A DNA stretch of 64,000 nt, taken from Brevibacillus sp042683565. Its GTDB lineage: Bacteria > Bacillota > Bacilli > Brevibacillales > Brevibacillaceae. A model generated the notes under the pieces. That model was not told the origin of the DNA, did no database searches, and saw only the letters and a list, made by a program, of their open reading frames with translations. Below are positions 33,398-42,513 of the stretch, piece by piece. Made by a program: the position numbers and the translations under genes. Every line of letters starts with the position of its first letter. Within the stretch, counting starts at the first letter, position 1. The stretch lies in contig NZ_JBHUJW010000041.1 of the NCBI RefSeq assembly GCF_042683565.1, positions 216,358 through 280,357 on the forward strand, in the 5' to 3' direction.

Positions 33398-34396
33398 ATG
33401 ACTTCACAGGGGCAGCAAGGAAGAATTGCGCAGGAAATGGCGCCGGATGTGTATCGATTGGAGTTGCCGACACCGTTTAACGTCGGAGCTGTCAACGTGT
33501 ACCTCGTCAAAGGGGAAAAACTGACGCTCGTAGATGTGGGACCGCTCACCGGGGAAGCCTGGCGGGCACTCACGACCGGCCTGGATGAGATCGGGGTGAG
33601 CGTGGAAGAGATCGAGCAGGTTCTTCTGACCCATCACCACGTGGATCATTGCGGTCTATTGGAGCGAGTGCGGAAAATCTCGGGTGCGAAGACGCTGGCG
33701 CATCCGCTGGCGGCCCCGTACATCGAACTCGACGAGGAGTTCATGGACTTTCACGACCGCTTTTTCACGGAGCTCTACAGGCAAAGCGGCGTGCCGCAAG
33801 AGAAAATGTACATCATCGAACGCTTCCACCAGTTGATCAACACCTTTTCCGAGGCGAGCCGGATCGATGTCCACCTGAAGCACGAGCAGATCGTACCGGG
33901 CCTGCCGCAATGGCAAGTGCTGTACACGCCGGGCCACAGTCAAAGCCATCTGTCTTTGTACCGGGCAACTGACCGCCTGATGATCGGGGGAGACCATATC
34001 ATCAAACATATTTCCTCCAATGCCTTTATCGAACCGCCGCGCGACCGTTCCGGCGTCCGGCCGCTGACGCTGGTCCAGTACCGGACTGCCCTGCAGATGT
34101 GCGCGGATATGGACATCGAGCAGGTGCTTTCGGGACACGGGGAGCCGGTGCTCGACCATCGCGAGCTGATCTTCGCCCGGCTGCGCAAAAATTGGGAGCG
34201 GACGGACACTCTCCGGCGCATGCTCGGCGGCGGGGAAAAGACGGCGTACGAGTTGACGGCCTTGCTGTTTCCGACCTTGTACGAAAAGGAATTGCCGCTG
34301 ACGTTGTCGGAAACATTGGGCCATATCGATTTGTTGACGATTTTGCATCAAGTGGACGTGCGGGAGGAAGGCGGCATCCTGTATTACTCGGTCTAG
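33398..34396 (+). CDS. MBL-fold metallohydrolase
   Basis: 332 residues behind CAGGAGGG. Beta-lactamase-like fold: NVYLVKGEKLTLVDVGPLTG, the metal motif LLTHHHVDHCGLL (HxHxDH), YTPGHSQSHLSLY with the third His, IGGDHIIKHI with the bridging Asp, and LSGHGEPV with the last His. A C-terminal winged-helix-like region (about 265-325, RTDTLRRMLGGGEKTAYELT) is typical of the subgroup that includes lactamase-B-2 type hydrolases. The substrate is unknown; relatives act on thioesters, lactones or glutathione adducts. It stands alone between two terminated units. Confidence 0.9.
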   Translation: MTSQGQQGRIAQEMAPDVYRLELPTPFNVGAVNVYLVKGEKLTLVDVGPLTGEAWRALTTGLDEIGVSVEEIEQVLLTHHHVDHCGLLERVRKISGAKTLAHPLAAPYIELDEEFMDFHDRFFTELYRQSGVPQEKMYIIERFHQLINTFSEASRIDVHLKHEQIVPGLPQWQVLYTPGHSQSHLSLYRATDRLMIGGDHIIKHISSNAFIEPPRDRSGVRPLTLVQYRTALQMCADMDIEQVLSGHGEPVLDHRELIFARLRKNWERTDTLRRMLGGGEKTAYELTALLFPTLYEKELPLTLSETLGHIDLLTILHQVDVREEGGILYYSV

Positions 34397-34507
34397 GAAA
34401 TAGCAGCGAGGTTGTTGGCGGCAGAATAACCTTATTCTTCCCCGGAAACGCTAAGGGAGACGGTCACCCGGGTGTGGCTTCCCAAAGTAGCGTGAGGAGG
34501 GGAAAGA

Positions 34508-35416
34508 ATGCGCAAAGGTTGGACGATTTGTCTCGCGGCTCTTTTGTGTACGGCGATGAGCGGCTGTAATCAGATGGGTGTCAAGCAAAACGCGAGTTCT
34601 GCATTTGATCAGGTGCGCGATCATTTTTCCGTTCAAGATTCATACGCGTTCTACGGCAACACCAGGCTGCTCACAGAGAACAGCACCAATGCCAACGTCG
34701 TCAATTTTTCGGGGCGCAAGGACAAAGACGCCGTGTTTATGAATGTGAAGCTGTCAATGCCGGACGAAAAGCGGGTCGACAATCTCAGCTTGCTGCATCA
34801 AGGAAACAAGCTGTACGCAAAGCAGGGCAGCGATCGCGAATGGAAGAGCGTCGCCCACACGCAGTCAGCCTACCGGCAGGAGATGAACAACTGGGACCCT
34901 GCGTTTTGCTTCGAGCAGATGGCGGAGATGAAGAAGAATGTCCGGATGCTGCCGGACGATAACCCGAATGACGATATCGAGGCGCTGCGCGTCACCCTCG
35001 ATCCGGCGAAGCTGAAAAACTGGCTGGTCACCCAGATGCACGAGCAGACGGGAGGGGGAGGGCCGCGTGTCCAGTCCACGGCAGACACCGCGTACAAGCC
35101 GCGGCTGAAGCTGGCCATGGCTTTGTCGGACGGCTCCTGGAAGAAGAGCGCGACAGCTCAAAAAGGTCCGCACATCCAATCACAGGCCGCGCCGAACGTC
35201 AATGAAATCGTCGACCAGATGGACGTCAATGCGGAGTGCACCGTCTACTACAACCGGACCAGCATGCTCCCGACAAACATCACCATGTCGATCCACTCGG
35301 AGTACGATGTCAATGGCCATCGCATACAGGAACATTCGCAGGTGGATACGTACCTGCAAAATTACGGGAAGGTCAAGCCGATCCCGAATCCGCACGAGGG
35401 CCAGACAGCCAGATAA
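34508..35416 (+). CDS. Lipoprotein of unknown function
   Basis: 302 residues. A type II signal peptide is visible: MRKGWTICLAALLCTAMSGC with the lipobox AMSGC, so the mature protein should be tethered to the outer face of the membrane by Cys20. The mature part (FDQVRDHFSVQDSYAFYGNT, VVNFSGRKDKDAVFMNVKLS, KLYAKQGSDREWKSV) is beta-rich and resembles the general pattern of LolA/LppX-like Bacillota lipoproteins. The second half contains a Gly-rich loop (TGGGG) and VNAECTVYYNRTSMLPTNIT. GAGGAGGGG precedes the ATG. The family is not recognised with certainty. Confidence 0.82.
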   Translation: MRKGWTICLAALLCTAMSGCNQMGVKQNASSAFDQVRDHFSVQDSYAFYGNTRLLTENSTNANVVNFSGRKDKDAVFMNVKLSMPDEKRVDNLSLLHQGNKLYAKQGSDREWKSVAHTQSAYRQEMNNWDPAFCFEQMAEMKKNVRMLPDDNPNDDIEALRVTLDPAKLKNWLVTQMHEQTGGGGPRVQSTADTAYKPRLKLAMALSDGSWKKSATAQKGPHIQSQAAPNVNEIVDQMDVNAECTVYYNRTSMLPTNITMSIHSEYDVNGHRIQEHSQVDTYLQNYGKVKPIPNPHEGQTAR

Positions 35417-35428
35417 GCGTGTAGTCAG

Positions 35429-35473
35429 AGGCGATCTTCGCAGCCGCATCAGCCGGACGAGATCGCCTTTTTC
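35429..35473. terminator. Terminator between the lipoprotein and EEP hydrolase genes
   Basis: AGGCGATC / GATCGCCT arms with TTTTT after the right arm. Confidence 0.8.
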
Positions 35474-35495
35474 TGCGGCGGCAGCAGGGCGTTTT

Positions 35496-36368
35496 TCAGG
35501 AAAGCGGCTGGGAACGGCTTCGGTCAACAACGCGGTCATCTCCATGGGGAGAGGGAAAGGCAGCGCGTGCCAGCTTCATCAGCACCGGATAATGATCCGA
35601 AGGACCGACGGCAGGAGCCGATGCTTCGAGGCAGGCGAGATCTGGCGTGTGCATGATACGGTCGATCTGTTTTGCCGCTCCTGTCCCCTTCAGTGTGCGC
35701 AGGACGATGTTTTCGTCGAACAGGGTGTCCGTGTAGAGGGTGCGCAGGGAAGCGAACAGGGAATCGCCCGGCAGCATATTGAAATCGCCCAGCAAAACGC
35801 TGTTATTGTACGACTTTTCTTGCAAATAGGTTTGCAACGATTCGATTTGTTCGCCATGTTCTGACTGTTTGACCCCCAAATGAGTGGCCAGGACGTGCAG
35901 CGGAGCACCGTTCCAGTCGACGGTCACATCGAGGAGGCTGCGCGGCTCCCATTCGGCGGGCAGGGGAATGGTCTTCGCGTGCAAGATGGGAAATTTGCTG
36001 AGCACGGCATTGCCGTAGCTGCCGATGGCAAAGTCGATCGAAGGGCCGAACGCGTAGTTCATTTTCAGGGCGGAAGCGATGGCGGCGATCTGGTTGACGA
36101 ACTGCGAACGCGGCAGACGGACGTCGACTTCCTGCAGGGCGATAATATCGGCAGCGAGCGGCCGCAGTGCCGCGACGATCAGCGCCGGGTCAGCACTGCC
36201 AGCATCGGTGCGGCATCCGCGCGTATTGTACGTAACGACAGTGAGCGGTTGAGCGTAAAGACTGACAGAAGGCGGCGGCAAGTCTGCGAGATTGCGCACG
36301 ACCGTCCCGCCTGACGGAAAGAAAAACAGAGTGAAGCACAAGGAGAGCGGAAGCCATTTTTTGCGCAT
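35496..36368 (-). CDS. Secreted endonuclease/exonuclease/phosphatase-family hydrolase
   Basis: 290 residues from the ATG at 36368 behind GGAGG; the frame continues upstream without support and would run into refZ. An N-terminal signal peptide or anchor (KKWLPLSLCFTLFFFPSGG) precedes the EEP fold: VVTYNTRGCRTD with the Asn-His-equivalent start, DIIALQEVDVR with the metal-binding Glu, VLATHLGVKQSEHG with the catalytic His, VLLGDFNMLPGD with the Asp-x-Asn pair, QIDRIMHT and PSDHYPVLMKL with the terminal Asp-His. It probably hydrolyses phosphodiesters (nucleic acid or lipid head groups) outside the cell. It is divergent from refZ and convergent with the lipoprotein gene. Confidence 0.9.
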   Translation of the reverse strand: MRKKWLPLSLCFTLFFFPSGGTVVRNLADLPPPSVSLYAQPLTVVTYNTRGCRTDAGSADPALIVAALRPLAADIIALQEVDVRLPRSQFVNQIAAIASALKMNYAFGPSIDFAIGSYGNAVLSKFPILHAKTIPLPAEWEPRSLLDVTVDWNGAPLHVLATHLGVKQSEHGEQIESLQTYLQEKSYNNSVLLGDFNMLPGDSLFASLRTLYTDTLFDENIVLRTLKGTGAAKQIDRIMHTPDLACLEASAPAVGPSDHYPVLMKLARAAFPSPHGDDRVVDRSRSQPLS

Positions 36369-36554
36369 GGAACCTCCTTTGCGAGTCGCGGAAATGGAAG
36401 CTTTTTTTATCATAACGTGTCTGCGCACAGGAGGAATACTGGAAAACTTTGTCGAACTAACAAAGCAGACTATCTTTTTGCGTCGAATCCTCTGTACAAT
36501 AGACAAGATGCCTGACTTGGCCTTGGAATGGAGCCAATACAGGAGGGTATACGG

Positions 36555-37163
36555 ATGGCAATGGATCAGACGAAAATGCGCATTTTGTCTGCAGCGGCAA
36601 AGCTGTTTGACATATATGGCTACAAAGGCACTTCGGTTCGCCATATCGCCGAGGAGGCACAAGTAAACTCTGCGCTCATCTCCTATCATTTCCACGGGAA
36701 GCAAGGTGTACTGGAAACCTTGATCGCCTCCTATTTCGATACGCTATTCCGCAGAGTCGCGGCACAGGAAGAGCAGGACAAGGACGCTGCGCCCTACGAA
36801 CGGCTGGAGCGGGTCGTCAGGCTGTACGTGAGCTTTCAGTGCGAGAATGCCCCGATCACGCGGCTGATTCAGCGCGAGCTAAGCGTGGAATCGATGCTGG
36901 CCAGAGAAGTCCTGACCTTGTACATCAGCCGCTGGAAGCATGGACTGTCCCGCATCATTGAAGCGGGTATTGCGGAGGGCAAGTTTTTGCCCGTTCCTGC
37001 CGATCGCATCGTCCTGGCTGTGATCAGCCAGATGACGTATCCTTTTTTGCAAGCGCAAATGGTTCGCCAGGTTTACGATCTGGAGCCGTACTCCGAGGAG
37101 TTCGCCTTATGGCTGCAGGCTTCCATCATGCGTTATTTACAAGCGTGCCTGCTTCCCGCATAA
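36555..37163 (+). CDS. refZ: RefZ-like TetR-family regulator of FtsZ/division
   Basis: 202 residues from the ATG at 36555, six bases after AGGAGGGT. The TetR helix-turn-helix is KMRILSAAAKLFDIYGYKGT SVRHIAEEAQV, then SALISYHFHGKQGVLETLI. The C-terminal domain resembles B. subtilis RefZ (YttP) in ITRLIQRELSVESMLAREVL and in the stretch MTYPFLQAQMVRQVYDLEPY. The position directly upstream of the EzrA-like gene also matches refZ near ezrA in B. subtilis. RefZ binds a few sites near the origin and helps time and place septation during sporulation. The call rests on sequence resemblance by eye plus synteny; a generic TetR repressor is the alternative. Confidence 0.8.
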   Translation: MAMDQTKMRILSAAAKLFDIYGYKGTSVRHIAEEAQVNSALISYHFHGKQGVLETLIASYFDTLFRRVAAQEEQDKDAAPYERLERVVRLYVSFQCENAPITRLIQRELSVESMLAREVLTLYISRWKHGLSRIIEAGIAEGKFLPVPADRIVLAVISQMTYPFLQAQMVRQVYDLEPYSEEFALWLQASIMRYLQACLLPA

Positions 37164-37211
37164 GGCAGTGCCCTCGCCCATGAATCCATACGCTAAGGGG
37201 TTGTAAGACAA

Positions 37212-39707
37212 GTGAAACGATCATTATTCATGCTCTGCCTTGCAGGCATGTTGCTATATGCCAATCCGGCTTTTGCGACGCCGTTTCCCGACAAAACAGA
37301 CGAAGTGGTCCAGGACGCGGACAACTATTTGAAAAAGGAAGACAAAGCGAAGTTTGCCGAAGAGCTGAAAGACACCCCGGGCAGCTACAAGGTCGTCGTC
37401 GTGGAAAGCACGTCGCCGGAAGCGGAGTCTCCCGATGTGTACGCGCAAAAGCTGTTCGACAATTACAACCTGGCTGACGACGCCTTGATGCTCGTTCTGG
37501 ACGAGGATACGGAGCAGCTGGGCGTATATGCAGGACCTGCTCTGCAGGCGAAAGGCGCCACGCTGGAGATGCTTCACGACAAGATCACTTCCTACTACGA
37601 GCCTTTTCGCAACCAGAAGCAATATTTGACCGGAATCCAGACGATGATCGCGGAAGTCAATTCGGAGCTGGACCGCATCCAGACCAAGCAGGCGGCTGTG
37701 GGCACCACAGAGGGGGAGCAGGCCGCTGCGCAGCCGAAGGAAAAGGACAGCTCAGGCGCGAGCGGCATTCCGTGGTGGATCTACCTGATCGGACTCGTCT
37801 TTGCCGGGCTGTCGGTGGGATTGATCTACGCCATGATTCGCCGCCGCTCCATTTTTGCCCAGGTGGATGATGTGGAAGACTGGAAGGACGAGGTAGTGGA
37901 AAAGATCAACATGATCGAGGTCGAGAAGCCGCTGCGGCGCTCCAGCGGCATGACGGAGGTGCACTACCATCACATCGCCGACAAAAAGGAAAACTTGCTG
38001 CGCATCCGCATCCCTGACGTGGAAATGATGATTCTCGATGCGGAGGAGGCGTGTGACCGTTTCCGCTTTTCGCTGGCCCTTGGGATGCTCGAGGAAGCGA
38101 GAGAGACCATCGCCGAGATCGAGCAGGAGTTGGCAGAGCTGAAGAGCGATACGACACAGGTCGCTGCATCCAGGCAGGAGACCAAGGTCGTCATTCCGGA
38201 AATCGGCAAGCAGGTGGAGCAGGTCGAGCGGCGCCTGTCCGATCTTCGTCTGGAGTACGGCCTGTCCTTTCACGAACTGAAAGCGAAGCTGGATGAAGTC
38301 GAGACGCTGCGCAGGCAGGTCAAGACTTCCCGTGCGGCAGGCGATGACATCCAGGCGTACGAATCGACGCTCAAAGCACAGCAGCTGCTCGAGCAAGTGA
38401 ACAAGGCGATGGAGCAAATCCCGGCGATGGTAACGCAGGTCAATAAAGAGATGCCGGAAGAGTTCCGGCAGCTGGAGGACGGCATCGAGCAAGCGATGCG
38501 GGACGGCTTCGCGCTGGAGCAGGACGGCCTGGAAAAATCCATGATGCAGGCGAAGCAGCTGCTCACAGCGGCGAAGAGCGCCCTGGAAGAAGGCAGCCTC
38601 GAAATGGTTGCGACCCATCAAAAAGCGTTTGAGGTGTTAATGGATGCGACCTATCAGAGCCTGGAGGAAATAGCGGTGGCGCAGAAGGAAGCAGCTGTGG
38701 CCGCTCAAGCCAGGCAGGCAGAGCGGGTAACGGCTTCCCGCAGCGAAGAGCGTCCTGCCGATGAGCTTGCAGAAGCGGCCGAGGCAGATCCTCTCGCGCC
38801 TGATGACGAATGGATCACTCCTGACCCTGGCCGCTTCACTCCTGTTGCGGGCGAAGCCGCGCCGCATGACGAGGCCGAGCCATTCGCCGTAGAACCGATT
38901 GTGGAGCAGGCAGCAGCATTCCCTGCTCATCAGGAGCAGCAGTCTGATCAAGCAAGAGCTGTCATCTACGACTTCGAGGAAGAGGACGGGAAGAAAGACG
39001 CGCCGCTCCGCCAGCCGGAAGCAGCCTCTGCTGCAGAGCTGAGCAAGGCAGAGCGGGAAGTTTTGCTGAACGCAAAGACAATTCCGTTCGCTGCCCCTCC
39101 CAAGAAAGCGGCGGTTCCGTCAGAAGCCGCAGAGGAGCTGCAGGAAGACGAGTATGAGCTTGTCATTCCCAAGCGTCAGCCGGACCGGGAAGAAGCCAAG
39201 CCAGAGCCGGCGCCTGTGCAGCTGTTGATCGAGACCGAGGACGACGCCCTGGACGAGCTGGAACGCATTTCGGGCACTCTCGTCCGGATTCGCCAAAGGA
39301 TCAAGAGAAGCTATTTGCCGGGGATTCCCGATCAGCTGAAATATATGTTTGAAGAAGTGGTGCAGACGTTGGCGCAGATCACTTCCAGAATGGATCAATA
39401 TCGCTATGATCTGGAGGAGGTCGCCATGCTTCTACAGGATGCAGGCGAACTGACAGCCGAGACCGAGCGGCTGGCGGAGCGGATCATTTCCACATGCCAG
39501 CTGGCGGAGGGGGCTATTCAGTACACCAACCGTTACCGCAGACAAAATCGCAAGGTAAACGAATTGCTGACGAAAGCAGAGCAGTCGTTTAGACAGCTGG
39601 CATTCGCGGAAGCCTATCAGTTAGCCGAAGAAGCGCGGCTCGTTGTCGAAGGGGCACCCGAAGAGGCAGAGACGCGCTGGTTGCTGCGTCGGAAGAAAAA
39701 GGGGTGA
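37212..39707 (+). CDS. TPM-domain / EzrA-like membrane protein
   Basis: 831 residues. A signal peptide (KRSLFMLCLAGMLLYANPAF) leads to a TPM domain at about 28-150 (VVVVESTSPEAESPDVYAQK, NLADDALMLVLDEDTEQLGV), which would lie outside the cell. A single membrane helix follows near 188-210 (WWIYLIGLVFAGLSVGLIYAM). The rest is cytoplasmic, long, helical and acidic: RRSIFAQVDDVEDWKDEVVE, coiled coils to about 510, a low-complexity acidic linker (510-675), then a final helical block from about 680 ending with AIQYTNRYRRQNRKVNELL. That last segment resembles the QNR patch of EzrA. EzrA is a negative regulator of FtsZ rings with an outside N-terminus; this protein has the same topology plus an extracellular domain. 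Position after refZ agrees. Starts at GTG 37212 (TAAGGGG upstream). Confidence 0.8.
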   Translation: MKRSLFMLCLAGMLLYANPAFATPFPDKTDEVVQDADNYLKKEDKAKFAEELKDTPGSYKVVVVESTSPEAESPDVYAQKLFDNYNLADDALMLVLDEDTEQLGVYAGPALQAKGATLEMLHDKITSYYEPFRNQKQYLTGIQTMIAEVNSELDRIQTKQAAVGTTEGEQAAAQPKEKDSSGASGIPWWIYLIGLVFAGLSVGLIYAMIRRRSIFAQVDDVEDWKDEVVEKINMIEVEKPLRRSSGMTEVHYHHIADKKENLLRIRIPDVEMMILDAEEACDRFRFSLALGMLEEARETIAEIEQELAELKSDTTQVAASRQETKVVIPEIGKQVEQVERRLSDLRLEYGLSFHELKAKLDEVETLRRQVKTSRAAGDDIQAYESTLKAQQLLEQVNKAMEQIPAMVTQVNKEMPEEFRQLEDGIEQAMRDGFALEQDGLEKSMMQAKQLLTAAKSALEEGSLEMVATHQKAFEVLMDATYQSLEEIAVAQKEAAVAAQARQAERVTASRSEERPADELAEAAEADPLAPDDEWITPDPGRFTPVAGEAAPHDEAEPFAVEPIVEQAAAFPAHQEQQSDQARAVIYDFEEEDGKKDAPLRQPEAASAAELSKAEREVLLNAKTIPFAAPPKKAAVPSEAAEELQEDEYELVIPKRQPDREEAKPEPAPVQLLIETEDDALDELERISGTLVRIRQRIKRSYLPGIPDQLKYMFEEVVQTLAQITSRMDQYRYDLEEVAMLLQDAGELTAETERLAERIISTCQLAEGAIQYTNRYRRQNRKVNELLTKAEQSFRQLAFAEAYQLAEEARLVVEGAPEEAETRWLLRRKKKG

Positions 39708-39711
39708 GGCG

Positions 39712-39915
39712 ATGTTGAATCTGGCTCTGTTTTTGCTTCTGGTCGGGGTCATCGTGATGCTGCAGCCGCGCACCAGACGCTGGCAATCCCGGATGGCCGC
39801 CCATTTCCACGGGGACGAAAAACGGATCAAGCAGCGGGCGAATACGTTTTTCCTGCTCGGCTTTGCGTTTATCATGGCAGGTCTGGCGTATTTGTATCAG
39901 GCGGTAGTCGCGTGA
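39712..39915 (+). CDS. Small two-helix membrane protein
   Basis: 67 residues starting four bases after the EzrA-like gene stop, with AAAGGGGTGAGG overlapping that stop, so the two are co-transcribed and probably coupled. Two hydrophobic helices (NLALFLLLVGVIVMLQ and TFFLLGFAFIMAGLAYLY) flank a basic loop (RTRRWQSRMAAHFHGDEKR). The orientation would place the loop inside. I do not recognise a family; its link to the EzrA-like protein suggests a division or envelope role. Confidence 0.75.
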   Translation: MLNLALFLLLVGVIVMLQPRTRRWQSRMAAHFHGDEKRIKQRANTFFLLGFAFIMAGLAYLYQAVVA

Positions 39916-39927
39916 CTCAATCAGGGG

Positions 39928-39984
39928 AAAAAAACACCCATGCCGTGCACATTCATGCCCGAAGTGCAGGTATCGGGTGTTTTT
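39928..39984 (+). terminator. Terminator after the small membrane protein gene
   Basis: ACACCC ... GGGTGT outer stem with an inner TGCAC/GTGCA-type pairing and a TTTTT tail. Confidence 0.8.
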
Positions 39985-39988
39985 CGCG

Positions 39989-40018
39989 TGAAAAAAGAAG
40001 CGCCTTCGCCTGGCGCTC
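39989..40018 (-). terminator. Terminator of the FAD oxidoreductase gene
   Basis: On the minus strand GCGCC / GGCGC followed by TTCTTTTTT. About 120 bases between it and the gene end (40019-40143) hold nothing else I can support. Confidence 0.7.
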
Positions 40019-40143
40019 CATAAAAAGGAAGATGAAAGGGAGTATGGTGTTAGAACCAGCAGCTTGCAACCAGGGGGAGGAGGTTGCTGATCACTCTTTT
40101 CCAAAAGAGTACCCATTTATCAGCTTCCCCGTATCAAGCAAGG

Positions 40144-41445
40144 CTAAACCTGATTTACAGAATAATTTTCCAATGCCAACCGGGCGCTGTGCGTACCGGC
40201 AACATGACCGGATGAAAAGGCGATCGTGATGTTGTAGCCGCCTGTATGTGCGTGCACGTCCATGACTTCGCCGGCAAAGAAGAGACCTTCCATGCATCTG
40301 GATTGCATCGTGCGCGGATCGATCTCTTTTACGCTCACGCCGCCGCCTGTGATAAAGGCTTCCTGCAGGGAGAGGGTACCGGTGATCGTCAGCGGAAATG
40401 CCTTGATCCGTTTCGCCAGTTCTGCCCATACCTGCTTGCGCATATGGCTGAACGTCGTCTCTTCGGGTATCGCGGCGAGAGCGAGCAGCAGCGGAATCAA
40501 TCGCTCGGGCAAATAACCTTTCAAGACGTTTTTTACGGCCTTTCTCGGCTGCTCCTCCAGGAGGGACCAGCTCTCCGCAGCGATCTGATCCGCCGATTTG
40601 GACGGCATCAGGTCGATGGTGAGGGGGAGCGGCACGGGACCGTGTTTGCGCTGTGTAATGGAGACGTAGTGGCCCATCCGCAGGGCAGCGGGACCAGAGA
40701 TGCCCCGGTGGGTAAAGATCATGTCCCCTTCCTGCGTGCTGATCTTCTTCCCGTTGGGGGCATACAGCGTCAATTCCACGTCGCGCAGCGAGAGACCCTG
40801 GAGCGAGTGATCGCGAATAAACGGATCGCTTGCCACCAGCGGCACCTCCGTCGGATACAAATCTGTAATCGTATGGCCTGCCTCCCGCGCCCAGGCGTAG
40901 CCGTCGCCCGTGGAGCCGGTCTGCGGCACCGAGCATCCGCCGACAGCAATGATGACGCAGGGAGCAGACAAGGTTTCGCCTGACTGCAGCAAAATCCCGA
41001 CGGTGCGTCCGCCTTCGTAGAGGACCCTTTGGACAGGGCTGTTCGTCCGGATGGTCACGCCCTGCTGTTTCAGCTTGTCGATCAGGGCCTGGGCGACAGT
41101 GACGGCTTTATCGGTCACAGGGAACATGCGCCCGTGGTCTTCTTCCTTCAGCGCGACCCCGAGTTCCTCGAAAAACCGGACAATATCCCGGTTGTTGAAC
41201 TGGGCGAAGGCGCTGTACATGAACCGGCCGTTTCCAGGCATTTGCCTGATGAGCTCATCTTGCTCCTTGGCGTTCGTCACGTTGCAGCGGCCGCCGCCGG
41301 AGATGATCAGCTTGCGGCCCAGCTTGCCGCCTTTTTCCACCAGGCAGACGCGCGCACCCTGGCTGGAAGCGGCGACAGCGGCCATCAACCCGGATGGACC
41401 GCCTCCTATCACAATGACATCATAATCGCGTGAAGATGTGTGCAT
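40144..41445 (-). CDS. HI0933-family FAD-dependent oxidoreductase (YtfP/YhiN-like)
   Basis: 433 residues from the ATG at 41445 (AAAGGACGAG upstream); the frame extends to 41496 without a ribosome site. The Rossmann FAD motif is YDVIVIGGGPSGLMAAVAAS, followed by KLGRKLIISGGGRCNVTNA, the signature of this family. Later parts include VIIAVGGCSVPQTGSTGDGY, FTHRGISGPAALRM and the C-terminal FAD contact GLFFAGEVMDVHAHTGGYN. Members bind FAD and probably act on a small-molecule or RNA-linked substrate; E. coli YhiN is uncharacterised in detail. Cytoplasmic. Upstream of it, separated by 81 bp, lies the GNAT gene on the same strand. Confidence 0.92.
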   Translation of the reverse strand: MHTSSRDYDVIVIGGGPSGLMAAVAASSQGARVCLVEKGGKLGRKLIISGGGRCNVTNAKEQDELIRQMPGNGRFMYSAFAQFNNRDIVRFFEELGVALKEEDHGRMFPVTDKAVTVAQALIDKLKQQGVTIRTNSPVQRVLYEGGRTVGILLQSGETLSAPCVIIAVGGCSVPQTGSTGDGYAWAREAGHTITDLYPTEVPLVASDPFIRDHSLQGLSLRDVELTLYAPNGKKISTQEGDMIFTHRGISGPAALRMGHYVSITQRKHGPVPLPLTIDLMPSKSADQIAAESWSLLEEQPRKAVKNVLKGYLPERLIPLLLALAAIPEETTFSHMRKQVWAELAKRIKAFPLTITGTLSLQEAFITGGGVSVKEIDPRTMQSRCMEGLFFAGEVMDVHAHTGGYNITIAFSSGHVAGTHSARLALENYSVNQV

Positions 41446-41526
41446 GGCTTGTTCTCGTCCTTTTTCGTATAGGGTAGACCTCACCCATTGTATCACAAGC
41501 TGCCGCTCCTTCGCTCCCGTGCCTCG

Positions 41527-42366
41527 TCAGCTGCGGGCAGAGTCGCCCAGGATCGCGGTCAGCGGCTGTTTGTCAAGAACGTAACGGACGATGTCCTGGT
41601 CGCGTACGAGATGCGTCACGGTGTAGCCGCGTTCCAGATACGTCTGGAAAATGTCACGGGTCATCTGCCGCCAGGCGCGCGCAGTGTCCATGTCAGCCTT
41701 CTTGACCTCCTGGAAGTGGGCAGGGACCGGGACCAGCAGCACGGGGGACTCGAGGTTCAACTGTGTGGAGAGCGGACGCGGCACGCCTTCGACAAGCTCA
41801 TAGTGCAGCGCCTCGGGAGCGTGTTCGAGCTGCTTCGGCGATGGAGCAGGCCCTGGGTGGCGGCAATTTACGCGACCGCTCTCCAGAAACCATTCCACGA
41901 GGAACCGGTCGGTCGGAAGCCCTTGGTTGAACTCATCATTCAGCTCGCCGTAGCAGTCCGGCAAGTAGGTGCGGACGATTCCCCCCAGCTTCACGATGTT
42001 GAGAATGCCGTTGACGGTCTCCAGCGGATCATACGTCCACGTAATTTTTTTATAACCGAGCGTGAGTGCTTCCTCGCGCTGCCGCCACTTCATCTGCATG
42101 CCCAGCCCTTGCTTGCGGTAGGCCGGCAAAAATCCGAGCATGTGCGAGCACAGATGGGGTTCTGCATGGGTGTAGCCGGGAAAGCTGTAGAGGAAGCCGA
42201 TCATTTGGTCTTGATCGAAGGCCCCCAAAAAAAGCCCGCCGAATTTGGCGACAGTAATGGTCATATGATACGGAATGACTTCCTTCGTATTCCAGACGGC
42301 ACCTTCCAGAGCAGCGAGCATCTGCAGCTCGGCAGGTTCTGTCAGTTTGCGAAACGTGATCGACAT
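41527..42366 (-). CDS. GNAT-superfamily acetyltransferase (COG3375-like)
   Basis: 279 residues from the ATG at 42366 with GGAGGG upstream; the much longer open frame to 43317 is antisense to the M42 peptidase. The GNAT core is in the N-terminal 150 residues: MIGFLYSFPGYTHAEPHLCS (strand 4), MLGFLPAYRKQGLGMQMKWR with the acetyl-CoA loop RKQGLG, and ITWTYDPLETVNGILNIVKL. The C-terminal half (RVNCRHPGPAPSPKQLEHAP and after) is characteristic of the COG3375 predicted acetyltransferases, whose substrates are unknown. It is divergent from the M42 peptidase gene. Confidence 0.9.
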   Translation of the reverse strand: MSITFRKLTEPAELQMLAALEGAVWNTKEVIPYHMTITVAKFGGLFLGAFDQDQMIGFLYSFPGYTHAEPHLCSHMLGFLPAYRKQGLGMQMKWRQREEALTLGYKKITWTYDPLETVNGILNIVKLGGIVRTYLPDCYGELNDEFNQGLPTDRFLVEWFLESGRVNCRHPGPAPSPKQLEHAPEALHYELVEGVPRPLSTQLNLESPVLLVPVPAHFQEVKKADMDTARAWRQMTRDIFQTYLERGYTVTHLVRDQDIVRYVLDKQPLTAILGDSARS

Positions 42367-42513
42367 CGGGTTCCCTCCTGCGCATTGGTTATTTGTAAGC
42401 ATTCGGGATTGCCAATGGGCATTCCTGCATTCAGGCGGTTGCATCGCTGCGCCCCCTCGCCGATAATAGAGTACGAATAAAAAATGGCTGTAGATCGAGG
42501 AGGCATGAGTGAA

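Noticed and set aside
39912..40229. 105-residue frame after the small membrane protein gene
   Set aside because: Runs through two terminators and overlaps the oxidoreductase gene; no ribosome site.
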